A stretch of DNA of 20,435 bases from a virus. The stretch covers positions 1-20,435 of IMG/VR virus record IMGVR_UViG_3300022725_000337, one strand, 5' to 3'. The notes under the pieces were generated by a model that ran no database searches, was not told the DNA's origin, and saw only the letters and a program-made list of their open reading frames with translations. This document shows positions 5,217-12,833 of this stretch, one piece after another. The position numbers were made by a program, and so were the translations under genes. Numbering within the stretch: the stretch's first letter is position 1; each line of letters begins with the position of its first letter.

Positions 5217-6590
5217 ATGACCGAACGGACTCGGGCCAAACGAATCTACTGGCTGGACTACCAGAAGCGGCACATCGCCGATACCGCGCGCTATCTGCTG
5301 TACGAGAAATCGCGGCGGGTGGGGTTCGACTGGACCGAAGCGTACAAGCAGTCGATGCTGCGCGGCGGCGGGCAGCGGGATCGCGATCTGTGGTACACGT
5401 CCGCTGACGAATCTGCCGCCGCCGAGTTCATCGAATACTGCAAACAGTTCAACGAACGGGCCAGCCACGTCGCCGATTACTTCACCGAAGACATCGAAGA
5501 CGCCGGCCATCCCAAGGGATCGATCAAGACGTTCTGCGTGCGCTTCGCCAATGGATCGCGGATCAACGCGCTGACCAGCAACCCGCGCCGCATGCGCAGC
5601 AAGGGCGGCGATGTGACTATCTCGGAATTCGCCTTCCACGATGATCCGCAAAAGCTCTACGCCGCCGCCCAGCCGGTGATGATGTGGGGCGATCGGATGA
5701 CCATCGGCTCGACGCACAACGGGGTGGGATCCAAGTTCAATCGCTTCTGCGGCGACGCCCGAGCCTTCGCCGAAGGCCGGACCGAGATCGGCGGGCGGCT
5801 GCTGACGCCGTGGAGCCATCACGTGGTGGACATTCACGCCGCGGTCGCCCAGGGCCTGGTGCGGCTGATCAATCTGGAACGGGGCACGTCGTTCGGCGAT
5901 GATGAATTTCTCAAGCAACTGCGCGCCGGATGCGACACCGAAGATGACTGGCTTCAGGAATACTGCTGCCAACCGAGCACCGAAACCACCGCCTGGCTGC
6001 CGTATGATCTGATCTACACCTGCGAAGATGCTTCGTGCCCGCAACCGGGCGAGCCACTCGCGGCGCTGACCGGAGGGCCGGTGTACTACGGCGTGGACGT
6101 GGGCCGCAAAAAGGATCTGACGGTCGCGTGGTTCTTCGAGCAGGTGGGCGACGTGCTGGTGACGCGGCGCATCCTGGTTCTTGAAAAGACGCCCATCCCC
6201 CAGCAAATCCAAATCATCGCCGGCGCGGCTCGCCAAGCTGGCGCGGCGCGGGGATGCATCGACGCGACGGGCATCGGGCTGGGCGTGGGAGAAGGGTTGC
6301 AGGCGCTGCTCGGTCAGTACGCGGTCGAACTGGTGACGTTCACCAACCCGGTCAAGGAAGCGCTGGCGGTGCCGGTTCGATCGCGGTTTGAGGATCGTTC
6401 GATCCGCATTCCAGACAACGACCAGATTCGGGAAGGATTGCACAAAGTGCGCAAGACGGTGACCGCGACGGGTGCGATCCGCTTCGACGCGGCGCGGGAT
6501 GACAGCGGGCACGCGGATGAGTTCTGGGCGGCGGCGCTGGGGATTCACGCGGCGGGAACCAGTTCCGGCGCAGGAGCGATGGTGATCTGA
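5217..6590 (+). CDS. Terminase large subunit (Mu gp28-like)
   Basis: A 457-residue protein from ATG 5217. Earlier in-frame codons run through the small-terminase gene and repeats, so they are excluded. It is the ATP-driven DNA packaging motor with a headful or cutting nuclease. The ATPase part has a degenerate Walker A at residues 31-40 (KSRRVGFDWT, without the usual GK-S/T) and a Walker B-like strand at 131-140 (GDVTISEFAF) with acidic E137. The C-terminal RNase H-like nuclease shows D294 (YGVDVGRKKDLTVAW), D349 (GCIDATGIGLG) and D434 (SGHADEFWAAALG), the expected three acidic positions. The 'SR-x-x-G-x-x-W' Walker A form is characteristic of Mu gp28-type terminases. The stop overlaps the next ATG by one base (TGATG), implying coupled translation with the portal gene. 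Confidence 0.9.
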   Translation: MTERTRAKRIYWLDYQKRHIADTARYLLYEKSRRVGFDWTEAYKQSMLRGGGQRDRDLWYTSADESAAAEFIEYCKQFNERASHVADYFTEDIEDAGHPKGSIKTFCVRFANGSRINALTSNPRRMRSKGGDVTISEFAFHDDPQKLYAAAQPVMMWGDRMTIGSTHNGVGSKFNRFCGDARAFAEGRTEIGGRLLTPWSHHVVDIHAAVAQGLVRLINLERGTSFGDDEFLKQLRAGCDTEDDWLQEYCCQPSTETTAWLPYDLIYTCEDASCPQPGEPLAALTGGPVYYGVDVGRKKDLTVAWFFEQVGDVLVTRRILVLEKTPIPQQIQIIAGAARQAGAARGCIDATGIGLGVGEGLQALLGQYAVELVTFTNPVKEALAVPVRSRFEDRSIRIPDNDQIREGLHKVRKTVTATGAIRFDAARDDSGHADEFWAAALGIHAAGTSSGAGAMVI

Positions 6591-8974
6591 TGGCGGGAAT
6601 CGCGCATACATGGAAACGCTGGACAGGCGCGATCTCCAATGGGATCAAGAGCGCCATTCACACGCTGCGCGATCCGATCCAGGCGTGGCTGCTGGATGAC
6701 ACGTCCAACGCCGGCAAGCACGTGGGCGACGCCTTCAAGAACGCGGTCTACGTGTACGCGGCGATCAGCGGGGTGGCCGAAGCGTGCGCGTCGGTGATGC
6801 TGCAAATCCAGGATGAAAATAACGACGCGGTGGATCGGCAAGATGATCCTTCAGTCAAGATTCTGGCCAACCCCAACGCGCTGCAGAGCCGCAAGACCTT
6901 CATCGAAGGCACGCTGATCAACCTGCAGCGCGACGGAGCGGTGTTCTGGTATTCACTCGATCCACTGCGCGCGGTGAACCCACTCAAGCGAGCTATCCAT
7001 ATCGCACGCAAACAGAACATGAAACCGATGATCGCCGGCGGGCGACTGGTGGGTTGGAAGTTCACGCCGCGCGGCGCGGTTTCGCCGATCGAACTGCCCA
7101 TCGAGCAGGTCTGCCGGCTGTATTTTTACGATCCGGACGACGAATTGGGCGGACTGTCGCCGTCGCACGCGGCGCAACTGTCGATCGATCAGTTCGTCTT
7201 CGCCAGCCGATACAACGCCAGCGTGTTTCGCAACGGGGCCGATCCAGGCTCCATCTTCGAGATGGAGGGGACGCCGACCGAAGAGCAGCGCGAACAGATC
7301 GCCGACGCGATTCGCAAGTGGCACACCGGAACCGAAAACGCGAAGCGCCCCTTCTTCGGCTGGGGCGGTTTGAAGTGGAAGCCGGGCGTGCAGTCGATGA
7401 AGGACATGGACTGGCTCGAAGGCAAACGTGACACGCGCAACGAACAACTCGCTGCGTACAAGGTGCCCCAGGTGATCGCGGGGATTCTGGATGACGCATC
7501 GCTGAATAATACCCGAGAGCAGGTGCTGCTTTTTTGGGATCATCGCGGCAAGGCGCTCTTGAGCTACGTGGTGGAGTGTTGGAATGGCTTCGTTCAGCGG
7601 GCGATCGATCCGAGAAAACACGTCGAACCGATCTGGACCAGCGTCGAAGCGTTGATGGAACGAGCCATCGAAAAGTTTAAAGGCGCGCTGTCGCTTCAAG
7701 AGTTCGGCATCCCGCTCAACGTGATCATCGAAGCGATGGACATGCCGTTCCCCACGTTCCCGTGGGGCGATGAACCACTGGTGGCCGCTGGCAAGATCCC
7801 CATCACGGTGCTGATGTCCGACGCATCGGGCATGCAGCAGAATGATCGACTGCCCGAAGGGCAGATGCCCGGCGACGAGGGCGACGAACCGGAGGATGGC
7901 GATGGCACGATCGAGGCGGCGTTTCGCGCGGTCGAACGAGCCATCGATCACGACGAAAAAACGGCGCGGGAACGAGCCATCCATCGCAACTGGTGGGCGA
8001 GCTTCGCGGGGCTGCGAGAATTGGCGACGCTGCAATATCGATCGTTTTTCTTGCGGCAACGCGATGACATGATCGCCCGGCTGGAATCGATCGGGCTGCC
8101 CAACGTTGAACGTGGTGGAAAAGAGCACTGCTCACAGAGCAGTGGCACACGGGCTCTGGATCATCGCGGGCGCATCAAAGCCGAAGTGGAACGGTGGCTG
8201 GATCGGGTGGTCTTTGATCTGGAGATTGAGGATGGCCGGTTGCGCGTGCTGTCACAGGAACAGTTCAAAGAGACCGCGATTCTGGGCGGCACGCAGGCGG
8301 GCGCGGAAGCGGCGGTGGCGTCGGAGTTCGTGTTCAACATCGAATCGCCGGCGATGCGGCGCCACCTGCGAAACCAGCGGCTTCGGATTCGCAACGTCAA
8401 CCGAACCACGCAGCGCGCCGTGCGCCGGGTGCTGGTCGATGGGCTGGACGCCGGCGAATCGCTGGGCGAAATGAGCGAACGCATCCGGCGGGTGATGGGC
8501 ACGCGATCGGGATCGCAAGCGTTTACCATCACCCAGACCGAGATCCACGAAGCCATTTCAGCCGGACGAAAAGAGGGATTCAAACAGGCGGGGATCAAGG
8601 GGTGCCGCTGGCTGACCAGCGGGCAGGCGGTGGAGCCGGACGGGCCGGTGCGAATTGCGCACTTCAACGAACAGGCTCGAACGCGCGATCAGGCGGTGTC
8701 GGTGTACGAAAAGTTTCGGCTGGTGGACGTCAAGAGCGGGGTGGTCAGCGAGTGCGATTTCCCTGCACAGGGGGTCTTGCCGCCCGGCCAGAGGATCAAC
8801 TGCCGCTGCATGATTTTGGCGGCGATCGGCAAGGATGGCGGCGCGGTGGATTACGCCAAGGTGCATTTTCGCGACGATCGCGGCGCGTGCCGCCGACTGA
8901 ACCAATGGTTCAGTCAACTGAAATGGGGCGGCGCAGCGAAACAGACGACGAAACTACCAGGGAACCAGAATTGA
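6590..8974 (+). CDS. Portal protein fused to MuF-type head protein
   Basis: A 794-residue protein. Residues about 1-420 are an HK97-type portal, the dodecameric ring through which DNA enters the head. They include the family segment GGLSPSHAAQLSIDQFVF near 187, then NGADPGSIFEM and a later WLEGKRDTRNEQLAAYKVP. An acidic Gly-rich linker (GDEGDEPEDGDG, about 425-437) leads to a MuF-like domain (Phage_Mu_F, about 440-760): LGEMSERIRRVMGTRSGSQA, then QTEIHEAISAGRKEGFKQAG, ending in the typical GQRINCRCMI near 735-742. The two are usually separate neighbouring genes. A family A element lies in frame at 8121-8150 (residues about 510-520, KEHCSQSSGT). No stop or frameshift is present, so the fusion appears intact. 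Translation is coupled to the terminase stop. Confidence 0.85.
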   Translation: MAGIAHTWKRWTGAISNGIKSAIHTLRDPIQAWLLDDTSNAGKHVGDAFKNAVYVYAAISGVAEACASVMLQIQDENNDAVDRQDDPSVKILANPNALQSRKTFIEGTLINLQRDGAVFWYSLDPLRAVNPLKRAIHIARKQNMKPMIAGGRLVGWKFTPRGAVSPIELPIEQVCRLYFYDPDDELGGLSPSHAAQLSIDQFVFASRYNASVFRNGADPGSIFEMEGTPTEEQREQIADAIRKWHTGTENAKRPFFGWGGLKWKPGVQSMKDMDWLEGKRDTRNEQLAAYKVPQVIAGILDDASLNNTREQVLLFWDHRGKALLSYVVECWNGFVQRAIDPRKHVEPIWTSVEALMERAIEKFKGALSLQEFGIPLNVIIEAMDMPFPTFPWGDEPLVAAGKIPITVLMSDASGMQQNDRLPEGQMPGDEGDEPEDGDGTIEAAFRAVERAIDHDEKTARERAIHRNWWASFAGLRELATLQYRSFFLRQRDDMIARLESIGLPNVERGGKEHCSQSSGTRALDHRGRIKAEVERWLDRVVFDLEIEDGRLRVLSQEQFKETAILGGTQAGAEAAVASEFVFNIESPAMRRHLRNQRLRIRNVNRTTQRAVRRVLVDGLDAGESLGEMSERIRRVMGTRSGSQAFTITQTEIHEAISAGRKEGFKQAGIKGCRWLTSGQAVEPDGPVRIAHFNEQARTRDQAVSVYEKFRLVDVKSGVVSECDFPAQGVLPPGQRINCRCMILAAIGKDGGAVDYAKVHFRDDRGACRRLNQWFSQLKWGGAAKQTTKLPGNQN
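8121..8150. repeat. Family A hairpin A7, in frame inside portal-MuF gene
   Basis: Stem CACTGCTC-ACA-GAGCAGTG followed by GCACAC, identical in core to A6 at 5124. At 30 bp it preserves the reading frame and adds about 10 residues between two helical segments of the MuF domain. Confidence 0.9.
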
Positions 8975-8988
8975 TTGGAGCGTGAGCA

Positions 8989-10050
8989 ATGGCGATTCGG
9001 ATTAAAGACTTTTCGTCGGTTATACCGTCTGAATATCGAGAGTTGTTCGATGGGGCTGGCGTGCCCGACGGGTTGCAATACGCGCTGGTCAAAGGACGCC
9101 GATTGTCAGCGCTGTTGAATCGGCTGATCGACGATCAGGTGAACGAAGAAACGAGCCGCGCGGATGTCATCCAAAACATGGCCCGAGCCGCTGGGATTTC
9201 GGCGGGCACGGTAAATGAAATTCTCAATGGTGATATCGATTGTCCGCCACTTCGCCGACTGTCTGGATTCGCCAGCGCGCTTGAATCGACGCTTGATCGT
9301 TTACGCAGCGCCGCAGAGAGCGACGGCTGTGAATATGGTCGAGAATCATCGGCATGTCCGTCCAAAGCCGAAGCTCACAAGAGTCGATCGGTTCGGTTTG
9401 TCGCTAGTGATGATTCTGTCGATCTGGATGATGAAATTATCGTTGGCGGCGCCTTTCAGCGAAGAATTGGATCGTTTGCATCCAACCCGGTGCTGTTGGC
9501 TGGACATCGGCACACCACCTCGACTGGCGCATCTTCGGTCATCGGGAGCGTGAAGGAATTGGACGCATCATCCAGCCCCATGACAGCACGGGCGGTGTTT
9601 GGGGATAACGCGGCTGGCGAGGATCACTGGAGGTTGTACCGAGACGGCCATCAACGCGCGTTCAGCGTAGGCTTTCGGGTTCTGAAGACGGAAAGTAAAT
9701 CGGGCCGAACCCATATCGTCGATGCCTTGCTGCTGGAGATCAGCGCCGTTGCGGTGCCGGCGAATCCCAACGCGCTGGTCATGGACTTCGTCGCTGGCCG
9801 ATTGGCCGGTTTCGCCGAACAGCGCAGCCGTCAAGACGCAGGTCACCGGGAGTTGGATGAACTTCGGCACGCAATCGACGAAATGACCCGCGAGGTGGGC
9901 AAGCATGGACGCATCCTGGGCACGCAGCCAGATCGCGAAAAAGACTTCGACGATCAATCCGGCGGCGGCGACACGGATGGCGACGACGCCGAATTCATCG
10001 AAATGGTGAACTCGATCGGAAACGAACTGGCGGCGAGTGCGCCGAGTTAA
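8989..10050 (+). CDS. HK97-type prohead protease with N-terminal HTH
   Basis: A 353-residue protein from ATG 8989, with GGAG 8 bases upstream and only 14 bp after the portal gene. Residues about 134-275 are a Peptidase_S78/HK97 gp4-like serine protease that matures the capsid: NPVLLAGHRH (H173 or H175), RAFSVGFRV (S226) and LLEISAVAVPANPNA (E250 followed by the family PANP motif). Residues 55-100 resemble an XRE-type helix-turn-helix (ADVIQNMARAAGISAGTVNE, then ILNGDIDCPP). Residues 275-353 are charged and helical, then acidic, as in proteases with a scaffold-like tail. Typical HK97-type proteases are near 200-230 residues, so both extensions are extra. The HTH may bind DNA, or may be a protein-binding fold. 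Confidence 0.85.
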   Translation: MAIRIKDFSSVIPSEYRELFDGAGVPDGLQYALVKGRRLSALLNRLIDDQVNEETSRADVIQNMARAAGISAGTVNEILNGDIDCPPLRRLSGFASALESTLDRLRSAAESDGCEYGRESSACPSKAEAHKSRSVRFVASDDSVDLDDEIIVGGAFQRRIGSFASNPVLLAGHRHTTSTGASSVIGSVKELDASSSPMTARAVFGDNAAGEDHWRLYRDGHQRAFSVGFRVLKTESKSGRTHIVDALLLEISAVAVPANPNALVMDFVAGRLAGFAEQRSRQDAGHRELDELRHAIDEMTREVGKHGRILGTQPDREKDFDDQSGGGDTDGDDAEFIEMVNSIGNELAASAPS

Positions 10051-10102
10051 TTTTGGTTTGGTCTAGCGCCCGCCGTCATGGGTGCGCGGACCACTTTGAC
10101 AT

Positions 10103-10107
10103 GGAGG
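10103..10107 (+). promoter_or_regulatory. Strong ribosome binding site of capsid gene
   Basis: GGAGG lies 6 bases before the ATG at 10114 and favours it over the in-frame ATG at 10078. The 63-bp gap it lies in is the only gap longer than 30 bp without a family A-D repeat. Confidence 0.7.
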
Positions 10108-10113
10108 TCGAAA

Positions 10114-11523
10114 ATGAATTCGACTAAACAACGCAAGATGGCAGTGGGCCGGCACGTGATCAAAACGACCGGCGGTGGCGGAAGCGGCGCTGGCGCCGTG
10201 ACCAAAAGCGGCGACGGCGGCGGGTCGAGCGACGCCAAGTCGGCGATGCTCAGGTTGCAGGAGACGATCAGCGGTCGATTCAAATCGATCGATGACGCCT
10301 TGGCCGAGCACAAGGCGGCGCTCGACGCGCTGCCCGACGACGCGGCCAAACGGCTCGATGACGTGGGCGAAAAGCTCAAGACCATCGAGGAAGCGATCGA
10401 ACAGCATCTCAAGCAGGGGCCGGGGTTCGGTCAATCCGATCTGACCAAGCACGATCCGGGCTGGGGCGGATTCTGGCCGAATCGGAAAATGGCCGAAGAC
10501 TTCGGCTGCTACCTGCTGGGCATCATCCGACGCAGCGAAGATTTTCTCAAACGCTTCTGCGAGTCGGGGGTGGACTACACCGTGCGCAACAACAGCGGGC
10601 AAGTGGTCAAGACCGCCGACTTCGTCAAAGACTTGCTGATCAGCGATGACGCCGCCGCCGGTTATCTGGCGCCGGACGAATTCGTCGCGCAAATCATCAG
10701 GCACGTCAATCAGTTCGGCGTGGCGCGATCCAAGCTGCGCGTGGTGCCCATGTCGCGCGAACGGCAGAAGTGGCCGAAGTTCATCGGCGGATTCACCGTG
10801 TACTACCCCGACGAAGCGGAAGCGCCGACGGCCAGCGATCTATCGCTGGGGATGGTGACGCTGACCGCCAAAAAGTGGGCGGTGCTGACCTTCGCGTCCA
10901 TCGAACTCGAAGAGGACTCCATCGCGGGTCTAGGCGAAATGATTGCCGGGGAATTCGCCCGGGCGATCGCCCAGGCGGAAGACAACAACACGTTCAACGG
11001 CGACGGGACCAGCACCTACGCCGGCATCGTCGGTGTGCTCAAAAGCCCCAACGTCATCAGCAAGGTCATGGGGGCGGGCGATACGTCGTTCGCAGACGTG
11101 AGCTATGACGACATCGTGGATCTGATGATCGCGCCGCCCGACTGGGTGCGCAAGATGGAAGACGTCGGGTTCTATATGTCGCCGGAAATTTTGGGCACGG
11201 TGATGAAGATCAAGGATGGCCAGGGACGGCCCATCTTCGTGCCCACGCCCAACGAAGGTTTCGTAGGGCGGCTGCTGGGACGACCGGTGTTCGAGGTGAC
11301 GGCGATGCCCGGCACCGCCGCCGACGCGATCTCGACGGCTTTCATGTGCTTCGGATCGCTGAGGGCGTGGGGCATGCTGGGACAGCGGCGGGCGGCGAGC
11401 ATCCAGCGCAGCACCGAAGTCAAATGGCTCGAAGACATGGTGGCGCTGAAGGTGGTGCCGCGACAGGATATCCAAGAGACCGTGGGCGAGGCGATGGCGC
11501 GGCTGGAAACGGCGGCGGCGTAA
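10114..11523 (+). CDS. Major capsid protein, HK97 fold
   Basis: A 469-residue protein from ATG 10114, with GGAGG at 10103-10107. It builds the icosahedral shell. Residues 1-45 are basic and Gly/Ser-rich. Residues about 45-110 are a coiled-coil delta domain that would act as internal scaffold and be removed by the upstream protease (LQETISGRFKSIDDALAEHK). The body from about 150 follows the HK97 pattern: GYLAPDEFVAQIIRHVNQFG, KLRVVPMSRERQKWP, a P-domain spine, then GGFTVYYPDEAEAPTASDLS, and the late LLGRPVFEVTAMP followed by the C-terminal KWLEDMVALKVVPRQD segment. Length is typical for an uncleaved HK97-type precursor. The cleavage site cannot be read with certainty. Confidence 0.9.
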   Translation: MNSTKQRKMAVGRHVIKTTGGGGSGAGAVTKSGDGGGSSDAKSAMLRLQETISGRFKSIDDALAEHKAALDALPDDAAKRLDDVGEKLKTIEEAIEQHLKQGPGFGQSDLTKHDPGWGGFWPNRKMAEDFGCYLLGIIRRSEDFLKRFCESGVDYTVRNNSGQVVKTADFVKDLLISDDAAAGYLAPDEFVAQIIRHVNQFGVARSKLRVVPMSRERQKWPKFIGGFTVYYPDEAEAPTASDLSLGMVTLTAKKWAVLTFASIELEEDSIAGLGEMIAGEFARAIAQAEDNNTFNGDGTSTYAGIVGVLKSPNVISKVMGAGDTSFADVSYDDIVDLMIAPPDWVRKMEDVGFYMSPEILGTVMKIKDGQGRPIFVPTPNEGFVGRLLGRPVFEVTAMPGTAADAISTAFMCFGSLRAWGMLGQRRAASIQRSTEVKWLEDMVALKVVPRQDIQETVGEAMARLETAAA

Positions 11524-11577
11524 CGACACTGCTGACAGAGCACTGCTGACACCACTGCTGACACAGCAGTGGCACAC
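11524..11577. repeat. Compound family A element A8
   Basis: The left arm CACTGCTGACA occurs three times in succession, but the right arm CAGCAGTGGCACAC occurs only once, at the end. This looks like nested insertion or slippage at a family A hairpin. It begins directly after the capsid stop codon. Confidence 0.85.
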
Positions 11578-11597
11578 TTACACTTGGAGAAACAATC

Positions 11598-11987
11598 ATG
11601 GATCCTTTGAACGACACCAAGCGAGCCGTCGCGATGCAGCCGCGCACCAGTTCGGCCAGCACAACCAACGGCATCACCATCGACGCGCGCGACTTCAAGG
11701 ACGTGGTGTTCACGGCGCTGATCGCAGCGATCGGGGCGAGCACCACCTTCACGTTCAAGTTGCAAGACAGCGACGATGGGACGACGTGGGCGGATGTGGC
11801 CGGGGCGGCGCTGCCGGCGGCGCTGGACTCCACCGTGGTCAACGACGTGAGCGCGTCGATCAAGTATCGCAGACACGCGGGCGGCGCGAAACGATTCGTG
11901 CGCTGTGTGGTGACCATCGCGGGAACCAACACGGCGTTCTATGCGATCATGGCGGAACTTCGGAATCCGGCGCAGGCTCCGGTTTAG
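11598..11987 (+). CDS. Putative head decoration or small beta-rich virion protein
   Basis: A 129-residue protein from ATG 11598, with TTGGAGA upstream. It is predicted to be nearly all beta-strand: VFTALIAAIG, then TTFTFKLQDSDDGTTWADV, SIKYRRHAGGAKRFVRCVV and NTAFYAIMAEL. The 'L-Q-D-S-D-D-G-x-T-W' segment is common in small phage head proteins encoded just after the capsid gene, several of which decorate or stabilise the shell. Identification rests on position and composition only. An alternative is a head-tail joining protein. Confidence 0.5.
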   Translation: MDPLNDTKRAVAMQPRTSSASTTNGITIDARDFKDVVFTALIAAIGASTTFTFKLQDSDDGTTWADVAGAALPAALDSTVVNDVSASIKYRRHAGGAKRFVRCVVTIAGTNTAFYAIMAELRNPAQAPV

Positions 11988-12019
11988 TTGAGCATTGAAC
12001 GGGCGCCGCGGATCAAGAT

Positions 12020-12050
12020 GTCCCCAGGCTTGCGCCTGGGGCTCTGATTC
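12020..12050. repeat. Family C hairpin C4
   Basis: CCCCAGGC-TTGC-GCCTGGGG perfect stem followed by CTCTGATTCG. Unlike C1 to C3 it lies 50 bp before the next start codon. Confidence 0.85.
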
Positions 12051-12100
12051 GCGGCTCGTATCGATCGGAATTCAAACACGCATCGAAGGAGAATCGAACC

Positions 12101-12334
12101 ATGTCTGACAAGCACACTTACACGGCCAGCGAGGAGGGCGGAGCGGTGATCGTCGAAGGCCGCGCGTTGCTCTATCCGGATAACGAATTCAACCGGAAGG
12201 CGGGACGCACGACACAGTGCGAACTGAACGAGACAGAGGCGGCGCGGTTCGGCGATCGGTTGATCAAACTCGGTTCGGCGAAGAGCGCGGAAGCGACCAA
12301 GACGAAACCGGCGGAAGCGACCAAGACGAAGTGA
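12101..12334 (+). CDS. Small head-region protein of unknown function
   Basis: A 77-residue protein from ATG 12101, with GAAGGAGAA 9 bases upstream. Residues 1-60 look like a small alpha/beta unit (GAVIVEGRALLYPDN, then NETEAARFGDRLIKLG). The C-terminus is a near-perfect duplication of AEATKTK, created by a 24-bp tandem repeat (12287-12331). No family is recognised. Position between the capsid and connector genes suggests a head completion or structural accessory, but nothing in the sequence proves it. Confidence 0.55.
   Translation: MSDKHTYTASEEGGAVIVEGRALLYPDNEFNRKAGRTTQCELNETEAARFGDRLIKLGSAKSAEATKTKPAEATKTK
12287..12331 (+). repeat. 24-bp tandem repeat in coding sequence
   Basis: GCGGAAGCGACCAAGACGAA and adjoining bases occur twice with a 24-bp period. 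The repeat is in frame and gives the duplicated Lys-rich C-terminal tail. Confidence 0.8.
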
Positions 12335-12343
12335 TTGGAATCA

Positions 12344-12372
12344 AAGAGCACTGCTCATAGAGCAGTGGCACA
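12344..12372. repeat. Family A hairpin A9
   Basis: Stem CACTGCTC-ATA-GAGCAGTG followed by GCACA. It forms a tandem pair with A10, with a 37-bp period that includes the flanking GGAAT. Confidence 0.85.
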
Positions 12373-12380
12373 TGGAATTG

Positions 12381-12410
12381 AAGAGCACTGCTCATAGAGC
12401 AGTGGCACAC
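12381..12410. repeat. Family A hairpin A10
   Basis: Second member of the tandem pair with A9, same stem and loop. The following AGGAATGGAG provides the ribosome binding region of the next gene. Confidence 0.85.
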
Positions 12411-12421
12411 AGGAATGGAGA

Positions 12422-12706
12422 ATGAACATGGAACATCCATTTGAACCACACGATCAGGATCGGGTCACGGTGGAAGTCGTGCATCCGCAAGGCGTGAAGG
12501 AAGACGGCAAGGAATACAAAAAAGGGATGTGGGTCACACTGTCTCGCGGGCACGCCATGGCGCAGAATCGACCCGGCGGCCAGGTGTATCGTGTCATCAA
12601 GACGGTGCGCTATCACAATGATCCCAACCCGTCGGACAGCTACGAACAGCCGATTGCGCCGCAGCCGCTGGATGTGAGTGGGGATGGGATCAACGCGGGC
12701 GAATAG
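12422..12706 (+). CDS. Small virion-region protein of unknown function
   Basis: A 94-residue protein from ATG 12422. An in-frame ATG at 12428 is also possible. A GGAG sequence directly precedes it. It has a hydrophilic beta-rich middle (RVTVEVVHPQGVKEDGKEYK, then GMWVTLSRGHAMAQN and GQVYRVIKTVRY) resembling a small SH3-like or beta-barrel module, and a Pro/Asp-rich tail. No family is recognised. The last 14 codons plus the following A element are duplicated once downstream (12731-12799), outside the reading frame's stop. Head-tail connector accessory is possible from position. Confidence 0.5.
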   Translation: MNMEHPFEPHDQDRVTVEVVHPQGVKEDGKEYKKGMWVTLSRGHAMAQNRPGGQVYRVIKTVRYHNDPNPSDSYEQPIAPQPLDVSGDGINAGE

Positions 12707-12799
12707 CACTGCTGACACAGCAGTGGCACACAGCCGTTGGATGTGAGTGGGGATGGGATCAACGAGGGCGGTTAGCACTGCTGACACAGCAGTGGCACA
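12662..12799 (+). repeat. 69-bp tandem duplication spanning gene end and A element
   Basis: Copy 1 (12662-12730) holds the last 14 codons plus stop of the preceding gene and hairpin A11. Copy 2 (12731-12799) repeats this with a few substitutions, including a second TAG stop, and holds A12. The period is a multiple of three. Divergence between copies shows that the duplication is not very recent. Confidence 0.9.
12706..12731. repeat. Family A hairpin A11
   Basis: Stem CACTGCTG-ACA-CAGCAGTG followed by GCACAC, starting at the stop codon of the preceding gene. It is part of the 69-bp duplication. Confidence 0.85.
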
Positions 12800-12800
12800 C
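12775..12800. repeat. Family A hairpin A12
   Basis: Identical stem and loop to A11, within the second copy of the 69-bp duplication. It is followed at once by D2. Confidence 0.85.
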
Positions 12801-12804
12801 AAGA

Positions 12805-12826
12805 GGTGGGCAGTGCCCACCCTACG
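12805..12826. repeat. Family D palindrome D2
   Basis: GGTGGGCAGTGCCCACC followed by CTACG, ending 7 bp before the connector start codon. It differs from D1 only in the central base of the loop. Confidence 0.8.
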
Positions 12827-12833
12827 GTGACGA

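Noticed and set aside
4944-6611. 555-codon minus-strand open frame opposite the terminase genes
   Set aside because: It is the complement of well-supported coding sequence in a G+C-rich genome, is rich in Arg, His and Pro, and shows no family pattern. The same holds for the long minus frames at 1259-2533, 6953-8128, 17047-18375 and 18436-19464.
8106-8474. Separate short gene starting inside the portal-MuF gene
   Set aside because: It is the +1 frame over the family A element and MuF coding sequence. The main frame continues unbroken with clear MuF motifs to 8974.
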